A stretch of 64,000 nt of DNA from Candidatus Saccharimonadota bacterium. GTDB taxonomy: Bacteria; Patescibacteriota; Saccharimonadia; Saccharimonadales; UBA4665. Below, piece after piece: positions 1 to 7,621 of the stretch. A program made the position numbers and the translations under genes. The number at the start of each line of letters is the position of its first letter. Position 1 is the stretch's first letter. Under the pieces are notes generated by a model. The model searched no databases, was not told the origin of the DNA, and saw only the letters and a list, made by a program, of their open reading frames with translations. Location: contig JABCZM010000007.1 in assembly GCA_013289705.1 (NCBI GenBank), positions 29,576 through 93,575 of the forward strand. The letters run 5' to 3'.

Positions 1-853
1 GCTACTGAACTTGCAAGACGCCAGTATGCAGGCTGAATTATCTGAGCAAATAGAACAAGTTGCCAACAAATTTGCGGCACTCAAAGAACAATTAAAACTT
101 ACCGGCCCGTACGATGATTATGATGCTATCATGAGTATTCATGCCGGGGCGGGCGGTACAGACGCTCAAGATTGGGCCGAAATGCTGTACCGCATGTATA
201 TCCGCTACACCGAAAAATCTGGCTGGAAAGTTGCCCTGATTGAAGAATCGACCGGTGAAGAAGCGGGTATCAAAAGCGTCACCTTTGAAATTGCTGGTTC
301 ATTTGCGTTTGGTAAATTAAAAGGTGAGCATGGTGTACACCGCTTGGTTCGTTTAAGCCCATTCAATGCCGAGTCGCGCGAAACTAGCTTCGCAAAAGTT
401 GAAGTATTGCCCAAGATAGATAAACCAACCGATGTTGCCATAGACGATAAAGACTTACGTGTCGACGTCTATCGCAGTGGTGGCCATGGTGGCCAAAGCG
501 TCAACACAACCGATAGCGCCGTTCGAGTAACGCACCTACCAACAGGCATTGTGGTGGCTATCCAAAACGAGCGTTCGCAATTACAAAACAAAGAAATTGC
601 CATGACTATTTTGCGTTCCAAACTAGCCCAACTCCAGCAAGAACAACACGCCGAACAGCTCAGCGACATCAAAGGCCCCGATGCCGCGAACGAGTTCGGC
701 AGCCAAATCCGCAACTACGTCCTACACCCCTATAAACAGGTCAAAGACCTGCGCTCAAAATATGAGACCAGCGACCCCGACGCTGTCCTCGATGGCAACC
801 TCGACGACCTCATAAATGCCTATCTCGAATTCTCGCTCGGCCAAACTAACTAA
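1..853 (+). CDS. prfB: Peptide chain release factor 2, 3' part (5' end outside window)
   Basis: Class I release factor that reads UAA/UGA and triggers peptidyl-tRNA hydrolysis in the ribosome. The reading frame is open to the left edge (frame of nt 2), so only the last ~280 residues are present; any programmed frameshift site lies outside. The stop-codon-reading tripeptide SPF (nt 356-364), diagnostic of RF2 rather than RF1, and the catalytic GGQ (nt 488-496, inside SGGHGGQSVN) are both intact. The conserved block after GGQ (TDSAVRVTHLPTG, NERSQLQNK) matches the family. RF2 plus TGA-terminated genes here argues that UGA is a stop codon in this organism. Confidence 0.97.
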   Translation, partial: LLNLQDASMQAELSEQIEQVANKFAALKEQLKLTGPYDDYDAIMSIHAGAGGTDAQDWAEMLYRMYIRYTEKSGWKVALIEESTGEEAGIKSVTFEIAGSFAFGKLKGEHGVHRLVRLSPFNAESRETSFAKVEVLPKIDKPTDVAIDDKDLRVDVYRSGGHGGQSVNTTDSAVRVTHLPTGIVVAIQNERSQLQNKEIAMTILRSKLAQLQQEQHAEQLSDIKGPDAANEFGSQIRNYVLHPYKQVKDLRSKYETSDPDAVLDGNLDDLINAYLEFSLGQTN

Positions 854-938
854 TTGAGGGGCAGACTGTTCGAGCCTTGTATTTACATATGCCACAGTGT
901 ATAAGTATTTGCAATAGGTAGCTTCGGGAGAAATAACT

Positions 939-1565
939 ATGAGTGATATAGAGATGGGCTTGTCAGACTTACCAGATAGGCAAATAAGGACTGAAGTAGC
1001 GTATTTAAGCACTAGCTTGATGTCGGGAGACTGGGATCCTGGCATGGTGCTTGAAGAGACTTCCGATTTGTTGGCTAGTTTAGGGCATGACGACGAGGAA
1101 GTTGGCGGACATTTTGTGAGCTCAGAAGCTATGCTCAGCCGAGACACGGCCATGCCTGGAATTATTGGTTTGGTAACTGCCGGTATTGTATCGAAAGAAG
1201 TATCTAAAGGATTAGCGCCACGCCAGAACGTCGAGGATTTAATGGCCGATGATGGGCTGGGGCAGGATAAAATTGACGAAATTGCACATGTAAAACAAGT
1301 GGGTGATTTACTTAAGATATTTTTATACGGGTTGTCCCAGGAAGGTTATCCATTAGGTGAGGCAAAGAAACACGCCAGGAATGAAATAACGGCTACCTTG
1401 GATTATTTAGGTGCCCGCGGGTCATACACTGCGGTCGACACAGTAATATATCTAGAAAAAGTTCTAAAGGCCGCCAGGCTAACAACTCCAACGACTCGTG
1501 CCAAAAGGGTTGTCAGAACAATTCGAGCAATCAGTACCTACGGTGGCAATATCTACCAACGCTAG
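939..1565 (+). CDS. Hypothetical protein, 208 aa
   Basis: I do not recognise this family. The ATG at 939 is preceded by a purine-rich GGGAGA about 8 nt upstream, a plausible ribosome-binding site. The protein is predicted mostly helical and soluble, acidic in the first half (GHDDEEVGG, DDGLGQDK) and basic at the C-terminus (TRAKRVVRTIRAIS). A short hydrophobic patch near residues 73-83 (MPGIIGLVTAGI) is too brief and polar-flanked for a confident membrane segment. It stands alone between prfB and the toxin-antitoxin pair, in an accessory-looking stretch. Confidence 0.7.
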   Translation: MSDIEMGLSDLPDRQIRTEVAYLSTSLMSGDWDPGMVLEETSDLLASLGHDDEEVGGHFVSSEAMLSRDTAMPGIIGLVTAGIVSKEVSKGLAPRQNVEDLMADDGLGQDKIDEIAHVKQVGDLLKIFLYGLSQEGYPLGEAKKHARNEITATLDYLGARGSYTAVDTVIYLEKVLKAARLTTPTTRAKRVVRTIRAISTYGGNIYQR

Positions 1566-1639
1566 CAGGCCAAAGTAGCAAGGAAACCCGAGGGTCTCGC
1601 CCTTACATCTGTTAATTTGAGTAATTTGGGGTGCAGGCG

Positions 1640-1669
1640 TTGACATGCAGGCAATGCAGGCACTATAAT
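1640..1669 (+). promoter_or_regulatory. Sigma-70-type promoter of the 1679 toxin-antitoxin operon
   Basis: TTGACA at 1640-1645 and a perfect TATAAT at 1664-1669 with an 18-nt spacer. The -10 ends 9 nt before the ATG at 1679, so the transcript should start within 1-3 nt of the start codon. The short repeat GCAGGC/GCAGGCA around 1633-1660 lies over the spacer and could be an autoregulatory operator; that part is inference. Confidence 0.75.
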
Positions 1670-1678
1670 GTAGGCACT

Positions 1679-1990
1679 ATGAAGACGACTACGAAAAAAA
1701 TGACGACACAACTGACTGTTCGGGGGGTAGATTTTCTTACCAGGCAAGCACTAACAAGCAAGGCTGCGCATGAGGGTATAAGTGTGAACGCCTTGGTACT
1801 TGCCATAGTTCGCCAGAGCACTGGTACAGATACGCAGAGTGGCAGGCTGGCTCGCCTTCAAGCAACGCTTCGGAAATATCCGATGCCAAAGGGTGAAGCC
1901 GATAAAATTGATGAGGCTCTAAAAATACACGACCAACTATCACTCGAAAAGCAGGAACGAGATCGAAAAAATGGCGTCTTTGGTACTTGA
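1679..1990 (+). CDS. FitA/VapB-like ribbon-helix-helix antitoxin
   Basis: 103-aa antitoxin of a type II module. Residues ~11-40 (QLTVRGVDFLTRQALTSKAA onward) fit a short beta strand followed by two helices, the ribbon-helix-helix DNA-binding fold of FitA-type antitoxins; the charged C-terminal half would wrap the toxin. The ATG at 1679 is chosen because the -10 box ends 9 nt upstream; upstream codons would lie inside the promoter. ATG at 1700 is an alternative start. It ends in TGA and overlaps the downstream PIN toxin by 20 nt, the usual translational coupling. Autoregulation is expected for the family. Confidence 0.8.
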   Translation: MKTTTKKMTTQLTVRGVDFLTRQALTSKAAHEGISVNALVLAIVRQSTGTDTQSGRLARLQATLRKYPMPKGEADKIDEALKIHDQLSLEKQERDRKNGVFGT

Positions 1991-2369
1991 TACCTCGGCG
2001 GTAACGGCCCTGGCAAAGGCTAATCCTGAAATATTGCAGATCGTCGACAGTAATGAATTCGACATCATAATTATTCCTCTAGCAACAGATGCTGAACTGC
2101 GGTTTGGCTATCAAAACGGCAGCCAAGAGTCAACTAATCTTGTACGTTACGAGCAGATGAAGCGGGACATGCTGGCAGAAATTACGCTGCCTGATTTAGA
2201 GACTTCAAAATTGTATGCTCAGCTAGCAACCTGGTGTACCCAACACGGCATTGCTACATCCAATAATGACCTCTGGATTGCGGCCACTGCAATACAAAAT
2301 GGTGCACAACTCCTAACGCTTGACACTGACTTCTCCCGCTTACCCCAAGTACGCCTCGCCAAGATTTGA
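1971..2369 (+). CDS. VapC/FitB-like PIN-domain ribonuclease toxin
   Basis: 132-aa PIN nuclease expected to cleave RNA when released from the antitoxin. The acidic, Mg-binding residues are visible: D7 in VLDTSA, E42 in AELRFG, D100 in SNNDLWIAA and D118 in TLDTDF. Length and motif order are typical of VapC/FitB. The start lies inside the end of the antitoxin gene in another frame. No degradation of the active site is seen, so the module is probably functional. Confidence 0.9.
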   Translation: MASLVLDTSAVTALAKANPEILQIVDSNEFDIIIIPLATDAELRFGYQNGSQESTNLVRYEQMKRDMLAEITLPDLETSKLYAQLATWCTQHGIATSNNDLWIAATAIQNGAQLLTLDTDFSRLPQVRLAKI

Positions 2370-2440
2370 AAGTAGCACCGGTCTTCTGTTGCCGATGATG
2401 CTATTGCCTATAATGAGAATCCATGCTATAGTACTGTTAA

Positions 2441-3037
2441 ATGTCAGAAAATAAAAAAGATCCTAATAATCTCGAACCAGCACATGTGGATGCACAGTTT
2501 GCAGCACTCACTGGTGCGCTTGTATTGCGTGACACAAAATTTGCGGAGGCTACAGCATCGGTGCGGCCTACTATTGCACAACAGCGCGAGCGATTTAAGG
2601 TTATTCGTCAAAGCCAGTACAATGAGTGGCAAGAGGCGGGCATACTTGGCGTAGTTGCCGATCGACTGACAGACAATCTGCTTGGTGATGTGGCGGTTAC
2701 TTTAGAACGGGTCAAAAAGCGTAATCTTGATAATTCGATTGTTGAGGAACACTTTCTCGCAGTACGAAAGAACGAAGAAACGGTTTCGCCTGATGGTACG
2801 CACAGAAGTGTTAGTACAACAGTAGGCTTCCTACCCGTTTCTCAAGCATACGAGGGGGCTAGAATAGCAATGCCTGGCTTTACTGATGAGCAATCAGATT
2901 TGGTGGCCAGGCAAGTCGATGAGCTTGCAGCTTTACGAGAGGACGCAATGCAGCTTCCCAATCTTGACTGGACGCTCACGGGCATATCGGATCCTTCCAC
3001 GCTTCTGAGGATGAGGCAAGAACCGCCAGTCTCTTAA
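2441..3037 (+). CDS. Hypothetical protein, 198 aa
   Basis: Not recognised. Soluble, highly charged, predicted helical at both ends with no membrane segment or cysteine motif. An extended -10 (TGCTATAGT, hexamer 2427-2432) ends 8 nt before the ATG and no ribosome-binding site is present, so the mRNA is probably leaderless. A SPDGTH peptide around residues 109-114 recurs in the unrelated-looking 568-aa protein encoded at 9994-11700; this may be chance. Stands between the toxin-antitoxin pair and ftsE. Confidence 0.7.
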   Translation: MSENKKDPNNLEPAHVDAQFAALTGALVLRDTKFAEATASVRPTIAQQRERFKVIRQSQYNEWQEAGILGVVADRLTDNLLGDVAVTLERVKKRNLDNSIVEEHFLAVRKNEETVSPDGTHRSVSTTVGFLPVSQAYEGARIAMPGFTDEQSDLVARQVDELAALREDAMQLPNLDWTLTGISDPSTLLRMRQEPPVS

Positions 3038-3111
3038 AAATCAGTTTTGATCAAGAGTTTTAGGCACTCGGATCTCAGCAAGGGTGCGCCGTTTATGCTA
3101 AAATAAAGCTA

Positions 3112-3798
3112 ATGATTCTTCTCGACAGGGTAACAAAGACATATAGCAAGAATTTGGGGACGGCGCTTGATCGGATAAGTCTGCATGTCGAACCAAAGGA
3201 GTTTGTAATTGTAGTGGGGCAGAGCGGCGCTGGCAAAACTACGCTGTTACGGTTGCTGACGCGCGAAGAACGCCCAACCAGCGGTAAAATTATCATCGGT
3301 GGTATTGATTACGATAAGTTGAAGGACAAAGACATTCCACTCTTGCGGCGTAAAATTGGCGTGGTGTTTCAGGATTTCAAATTATTACCAAACAAAACTG
3401 TCTACGAAAACGTCGCCTTTGCGTTGGAAATCGTCGGCGTTAGCCACAAAGAAATCCAGCACACCGTACCAAAAGTTCTGGATATTGTGAACCTAACCGG
3501 CAAAGAAAAGCGCATGCCCCAAGAACTGTCTGGTGGCGAACGTCAGCGGGTGGCAATTGCCAGGGCTATTGTGCGCCAACCCAAAATCCTGATTGCCGAT
3601 GAGCCTACCGGCAACCTAGACCCAAAACACGCCTGGGATGTCATTAAAGTCTTAGAAAAAATTAACCGCTATGGCACCACGGTATTACTGACCACACACA
3701 ATGCAGAAGTCGTGAACAAGCTAAAGCGGAGGGTTGTAACCATCCAAAATGGTCGTATTGCCAGTGACCGCGCAAACGCAAGCTACGCGCAGGAATAG
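3112..3798 (+). CDS. ftsE: Cell-division ABC transporter ATPase FtsE
   Basis: 228-aa ATPase of the FtsEX complex, which works at the division septum by mechanically activating peptidoglycan hydrolases rather than transporting solute. Walker A GQSGAGKTT (residues 36-44), Q-loop VFQDFKLLPN, signature LSGGERQRV and Walker B ILIADEPTGNLD are all intact. The extended -10 TGCTAAAAT (hexamer 3099-3104) ends 7 nt before the ATG, implying a leaderless start. ftsX follows after 4 nt and a PcsB-like hydrolase follows ftsX, so this locus looks like a complete septal hydrolase control unit. Confidence 0.97.
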   Translation: MILLDRVTKTYSKNLGTALDRISLHVEPKEFVIVVGQSGAGKTTLLRLLTREERPTSGKIIIGGIDYDKLKDKDIPLLRRKIGVVFQDFKLLPNKTVYENVAFALEIVGVSHKEIQHTVPKVLDIVNLTGKEKRMPQELSGGERQRVAIARAIVRQPKILIADEPTGNLDPKHAWDVIKVLEKINRYGTTVLLTTHNAEVVNKLKRRVVTIQNGRIASDRANASYAQE

Positions 3799-3802
3799 TA
3801 CA

Positions 3803-4744
3803 ATGAGACGAAAATATACCACCCTTTGGCGCATTATCCATACCGGCATCGTAAACTTTATTCGCAATGCCAGCTTGGCAATTGCCGCTATGGCCGTGAT
3901 GATCGTAACGTTAACCATCGTGCTATTTTCGTTGATTGCCAACGCTACATTCGCTAACACTATCAACCAAATCACTAGCAAAATCGATATTTCGGTCTAC
4001 CTAAAAGACACCGTGACTCCAGCGCAATCTTCGCAGCTGGTGGCACAGCTCCAAAAACTGCCGAACACTCAGTCGGTGACGTATTTATCAAAAGACCAAG
4101 TACTTAAGAATTTCATACAACAGAATGCTAACAACCAACAGCTGCAATCTGCAGCCGACGCAACATCCAATCCGTTGCCGGCAACCATTCGCATCAAGCC
4201 GCGTGACCTCAATAAAATTAACGACATCAAAGCATTCTTGGATAAGCCAGCGGTCACGGCACTAGAATCCGAGCCAACTTCGTACAATGGCAGCCTAAAG
4301 CAGGCGATTGACAATATTACTCATGCCACGAACGTGCTGCGAGAAATTGGCATCATTGCTGTCATAGTATTCGCGGTCGTTTCGGCGCTGATAATCTTTA
4401 ACACTATTCAAATGGCAATCTTCAATCGTCGTGACGAAATTCAGATCATGCGCTTGTTGGGCGCAAGCACCAGTTATATTCGGGGACCATTTATTGTCGA
4501 AAGTGCGATTTATGGGCTGCTGTCAGCGGTGATTTCGGTGTTAATTGTAAACTCGATTTTTGTGGCGGCATCGTCCACATTGCAGGCAACAACCTTTGGA
4601 CTGCTCGATATCGGCTACGCCGTAACCTATTTTGATCATCGATTCTGGAAGTTTTTGGGAATGCAGCTTATGGTTGGTATACTTATTGGTACTGTATCTT
4701 CTGTCATTGCCACACGACGGTATCTCAAATTTAAGATTAAATAG
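3803..4744 (+). CDS. ftsX: Cell-division membrane protein FtsX
   Basis: Membrane partner of FtsE, 313 aa. Expected four-helix topology is visible: TM1 near residues 22-48, a large extracytoplasmic domain (~50-190) that binds the hydrolase, then TM2 (IIAVIVFAVVSALII), TM3 (LLSAVISVLIVNSIFV) and TM4 (MQLMVGILIGTVSSVIA) in the FtsX/MacB fold. ATG at 3803 with AGGA about 9 nt upstream is chosen over a GTG at 3749 that would overlap the end of ftsE. Ends with a basic tail (RRYLKFKIK) in the cytoplasm. Confidence 0.95.
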   Translation: MRRKYTTLWRIIHTGIVNFIRNASLAIAAMAVMIVTLTIVLFSLIANATFANTINQITSKIDISVYLKDTVTPAQSSQLVAQLQKLPNTQSVTYLSKDQVLKNFIQQNANNQQLQSAADATSNPLPATIRIKPRDLNKINDIKAFLDKPAVTALESEPTSYNGSLKQAIDNITHATNVLREIGIIAVIVFAVVSALIIFNTIQMAIFNRRDEIQIMRLLGASTSYIRGPFIVESAIYGLLSAVISVLIVNSIFVAASSTLQATTFGLLDIGYAVTYFDHRFWKFLGMQLMVGILIGTVSSVIATRRYLKFKIK

Positions 4745-4747
4745 CAC

Positions 4748-4868
4748 GTGTCTGTCTAGAACGGCACATTGCGAGCGAATCACTCCAGTCCGCACTCGCC
4801 GTACCCTAGGGTATGGCTCCCTTGCGGGCTTCATGCTTCACTTACACTACATCGTTCTAGGCAGACAC
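4748..4868 (+). repeat. Long imperfect inverted repeat closing a ~120-nt fold between ftsX and the CHAP hydrolase
   Basis: The 16-nt arms at 4748-4763 and 4853-4868 pair along their whole length with a single G-U. Inside are further small palindromes: GCGAG/CTCGC (4771-4799), ACCCTAGGGT (4803-4812) and CCC/GGG around 4818-4828. No U-tract follows, so it is not an ordinary terminator. It starts 4 nt after the ftsX stop and precedes a separate -10 (TATAAT 4945-4950). It could be an mRNA processing/stability structure, a riboswitch-like element or a palindromic mobile repeat. Confidence 0.6.
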
Positions 4869-4978
4869 TTAACGGTGGAGCCAAGTTCAGCAACTGGTGT
4901 CCGGAACGAGAAGGTGGGGGATTTACAAAGTTTATGACCAGTCGTATAATAAGCGTCAGCAGGAAAAAGACAAAAACC

Positions 4979-6220
4979 ATGCTCAAAACCTCACAAAAAC
5001 ATCAAAAGCTTATTCGTCGCCTCCGTAGCACGCCGGTGTTATTTGTGCTGAGCGTTTTATTGGTGGCCGGTTCGTTATCACACGGTTTTGGAGTATTTGC
5101 GGCGACTTGTAGCAATACCACTGATTGTCAGCAGCAGATTGATGGATTGAACGCTCAAAATTCTCAGGCTCAGAGTACGCTGAGTACGCTTGAATCGCAA
5201 GCAGGTAGTTATCAGGCTGCGGTGAGTGCGCTCCAGTCCCAAATTAATATGATCCAAGGTCGAATAGCCGATAATCAAGCGCAGCAGGCTTCGTTGCAAA
5301 CGCAGATTATTGCTGCCCAAACGCAGCTTGATCAGCAGAAGTCAGTTTTGGCGAATGATTTGAAGACAACGTACATTAATGGCCAGTTAACACCCGTGGA
5401 AATGCTAGCTACTAGCAACAATATCAGTGATTACATCGACAAGCAGCAAGCCTATTCGGTCGTCCAGGATAAAATTCAAGATACGCTAACGCAGATTGCA
5501 ACCCTGCAAGCCCAACTAAAAGGCCAGAAAGATCAGGTCGATCAGCTTTTGGCGACCCTGGGAACGCAACAGACGCAAGTTACGGCTGCGCAGAATGAGC
5601 AAGCAAGCTTGCTTTCCTACAACGAATCGCAGCAAGCCAGTTTTAACCAGCAGATTAGTGATAATAAATCGGCATTAACGCAGCTGTATGCGCAGCAAGC
5701 GGCCATCATTGCAGCTTCCTTTGGTGGTGGCTTCCATTATGGCGGTACCGGCGGTTATCCGTATGCCGATGCAGTCTGTCTTAACACTAGTGGTGATTGT
5801 GGCCCCTCTGGTGGTTACCCCTATGGACCATACGCCTGGGGCTATCCGCCGGACAATCAGTATGACGGCGCGGGCTGGGCCTATCGTAACTGTACGGGCT
5901 ATGCATTCTGGCGTTTGGCTCAAACAAGTGGAGTTACTTTAACAGCTGGTTTGTTCCCGAATGTAATGGCGAGCGGTGGCCGTATTGGTTACTCACTTCC
6001 TGACTTCAGAAAATTGGGCTACGTCGTCGATAAAGATCCCAATGGCGCCAATGTGTTGGCGGTGAATACCGGTGGTAATTTTGGCCATATCATGTACGTT
6101 GAAGCAGTGGACGGTAATGGCCAGGCGATCATTAGCCAGTATAACGCTGGCGAGGATGGACGGTTTTCTACCGGCACGCTGACAAATACTAGCGGCGTCT
6201 ACTTCGTGCACATACGATAA
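4979..6220 (+). CDS. PcsB-like peptidoglycan hydrolase: coiled coil plus CHAP amidase
   Basis: 413-aa secreted cell-wall hydrolase. Signal peptide at residues 1-41 (basic start, then LFVLSVLLVAGSLSHGFGVFA with cleavage before ATC). A long Gln/Ala-rich coiled coil covers ~45-240, then a Gly/Tyr/Pro-rich linker (~250-300), then a CHAP domain with catalytic Cys in YRNCTGYAFWRL and His in FGHIMYVEAV. This architecture and the ftsEX neighbours match PcsB, which FtsEX activates via the coiled coil (known in Streptococcus; inferred here). ATG 4979 is chosen because TATAAT (4945-4950) and AGGAAAAAG (4961-4969) precede it; an in-frame ATG at 4935 lies upstream of the -10. Confidence 0.9.
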   Translation: MLKTSQKHQKLIRRLRSTPVLFVLSVLLVAGSLSHGFGVFAATCSNTTDCQQQIDGLNAQNSQAQSTLSTLESQAGSYQAAVSALQSQINMIQGRIADNQAQQASLQTQIIAAQTQLDQQKSVLANDLKTTYINGQLTPVEMLATSNNISDYIDKQQAYSVVQDKIQDTLTQIATLQAQLKGQKDQVDQLLATLGTQQTQVTAAQNEQASLLSYNESQQASFNQQISDNKSALTQLYAQQAAIIAASFGGGFHYGGTGGYPYADAVCLNTSGDCGPSGGYPYGPYAWGYPPDNQYDGAGWAYRNCTGYAFWRLAQTSGVTLTAGLFPNVMASGGRIGYSLPDFRKLGYVVDKDPNGANVLAVNTGGNFGHIMYVEAVDGNGQAIISQYNAGEDGRFSTGTLTNTSGVYFVHIR

Positions 6221-6291
6221 CCTGAGACGAAGCTTATCTTCTCGAAAAAAACGATTAGCATGATCGGCCGTAGCCTGTATACTTAGTGCTA

Positions 6292-7542
6292 ATGCAAGTG
6301 AAAAAGGGTGAGAACGAAATAGGGGAAATGTCTGCTGTTGTGCCGATTGTGGCCACGAAGCCCCATGGTTCGCGGGCTGGCAAGCTGATTGCTGGCGGCT
6401 TGGCACTGGTGGTGGTTTTTGGGCTTGGGGTAAACGTCGGCAATGGCCGTATCTCTATTGCCAGCCAGCCTCACGAACAGAGTGGCTTACCGACAAAACT
6501 CGACTATTCTAGTGTTAATGATGTTTACAACGCAATCAAGGAAAACTACAACGGCACGCTAACGGCGACACAGATGACAGATGGCCTCAAGCATGGCTTG
6601 GCCGAAGCCACAAAAGATCCATATACTGAATATTTCACGGCTGCCGAAGCCAAATCGTTTAACGACGAGTTAAATAATTCGTTTAGTGGTATTGGCGCCG
6701 AGCTTGGCCAGGACAGTGACGGTAATTTGCAGGTTATTGCGCCCATTAGTGGTTTCCCAGCCGACAAAGCAGGGCTAAAAGCGCAAGATTTGATTGCAAG
6801 TATTGATGGCACGAGCACGAGTGGCATGAGCGTTGATGCTGCCGTCAACAAAATCCGCGGTAAAGCAGGCACCAAAGTAACGCTTGATATCGTGCGCGAT
6901 AAAACGCAGGCTCTAACGCTGACCATTACACGCCAGAATATCCAGGTACCAAGCGTAACAACCAAAACGCTCGATAACAACATTGGTTACATGCAAATTA
7001 GCACCTTTGCCGATGACACCGCCAAGCTAGCTCAAGCTGCCGCTGACAAATTTAAGCAGCAAAATGTGAAGGGTATTGTGCTCGATCTGCGCGATGATCC
7101 AGGTGGCTTACTTGATGCCGCAGTCAGCGTTTCTAGCCTGTGGGTTCCGCAAAACAAGCTGATTGTCGAAGAAAAGGGCACTATTGGTGATGTCACACAC
7201 GATGCAACTGGTGGCGACGAACTCAACGGTATTCCAACAGTTGTCTTAGTAGATGCTGGATCGGCTAGTGCTAGCGAAATCACTGCTGGTGCGTTGCATG
7301 ACAATAATGTTGCACGTATCATCGGTGTCAAAAGCTACGGCAAAGGCGTTGTGCAGCAGCTTATGAATTTCCCCGATGGCAGCGAACTCAAGGTTACGGT
7401 TGCCAGCTGGTATCGTCCAAACGGTTCAAGCATCAACCATAAGGGCATTACACCCGACCAAATTGTCACCGTCAGCGATGCCGATGCCAAAGCCAAAAAC
7501 GACACGCAACTCAAAGCTGCCGAAGATTACCTAAACAAATAA
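6292..7542 (+). CDS. ctpA: S41 C-terminal processing peptidase (CtpA/CtpB-like)
   Basis: 416-aa membrane-anchored serine protease that trims or degrades extracytoplasmic proteins. One TM helix near residues 25-47 (LIAGGLALVVVFGLGVNVG), a PDZ domain (~125-205; SGIGAEL, GLKAQDLIASIDG), then the protease core with nucleophile Ser in GSASASEITAG and general-base Lys in SYGKGVVQ. Start set at ATG 6292 because TATACT (6278-6283) ends 8 nt upstream; the in-frame GTG at 6286 would precede the expected transcription start. May process envelope or division proteins given its neighbours; that is inference. Confidence 0.95.
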   Translation: MQVKKGENEIGEMSAVVPIVATKPHGSRAGKLIAGGLALVVVFGLGVNVGNGRISIASQPHEQSGLPTKLDYSSVNDVYNAIKENYNGTLTATQMTDGLKHGLAEATKDPYTEYFTAAEAKSFNDELNNSFSGIGAELGQDSDGNLQVIAPISGFPADKAGLKAQDLIASIDGTSTSGMSVDAAVNKIRGKAGTKVTLDIVRDKTQALTLTITRQNIQVPSVTTKTLDNNIGYMQISTFADDTAKLAQAAADKFKQQNVKGIVLDLRDDPGGLLDAAVSVSSLWVPQNKLIVEEKGTIGDVTHDATGGDELNGIPTVVLVDAGSASASEITAGALHDNNVARIIGVKSYGKGVVQQLMNFPDGSELKVTVASWYRPNGSSINHKGITPDQIVTVSDADAKAKNDTQLKAAEDYLNK

Positions 7543-7621
7543 TCGTATATTGTCTATTTTGCTTGCCAAGGGAGGGGCAGATAGGGTAGGATTAAGAGCA
7601 TATAAGAGAGGTGTGTTGAGC

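Noticed and set aside
4769..4978. N-terminal extension of the CHAP hydrolase
   Set aside because: It crosses the inverted repeat and the -10 box; ATG 4979 gives a textbook signal peptide and has a ribosome-binding site.
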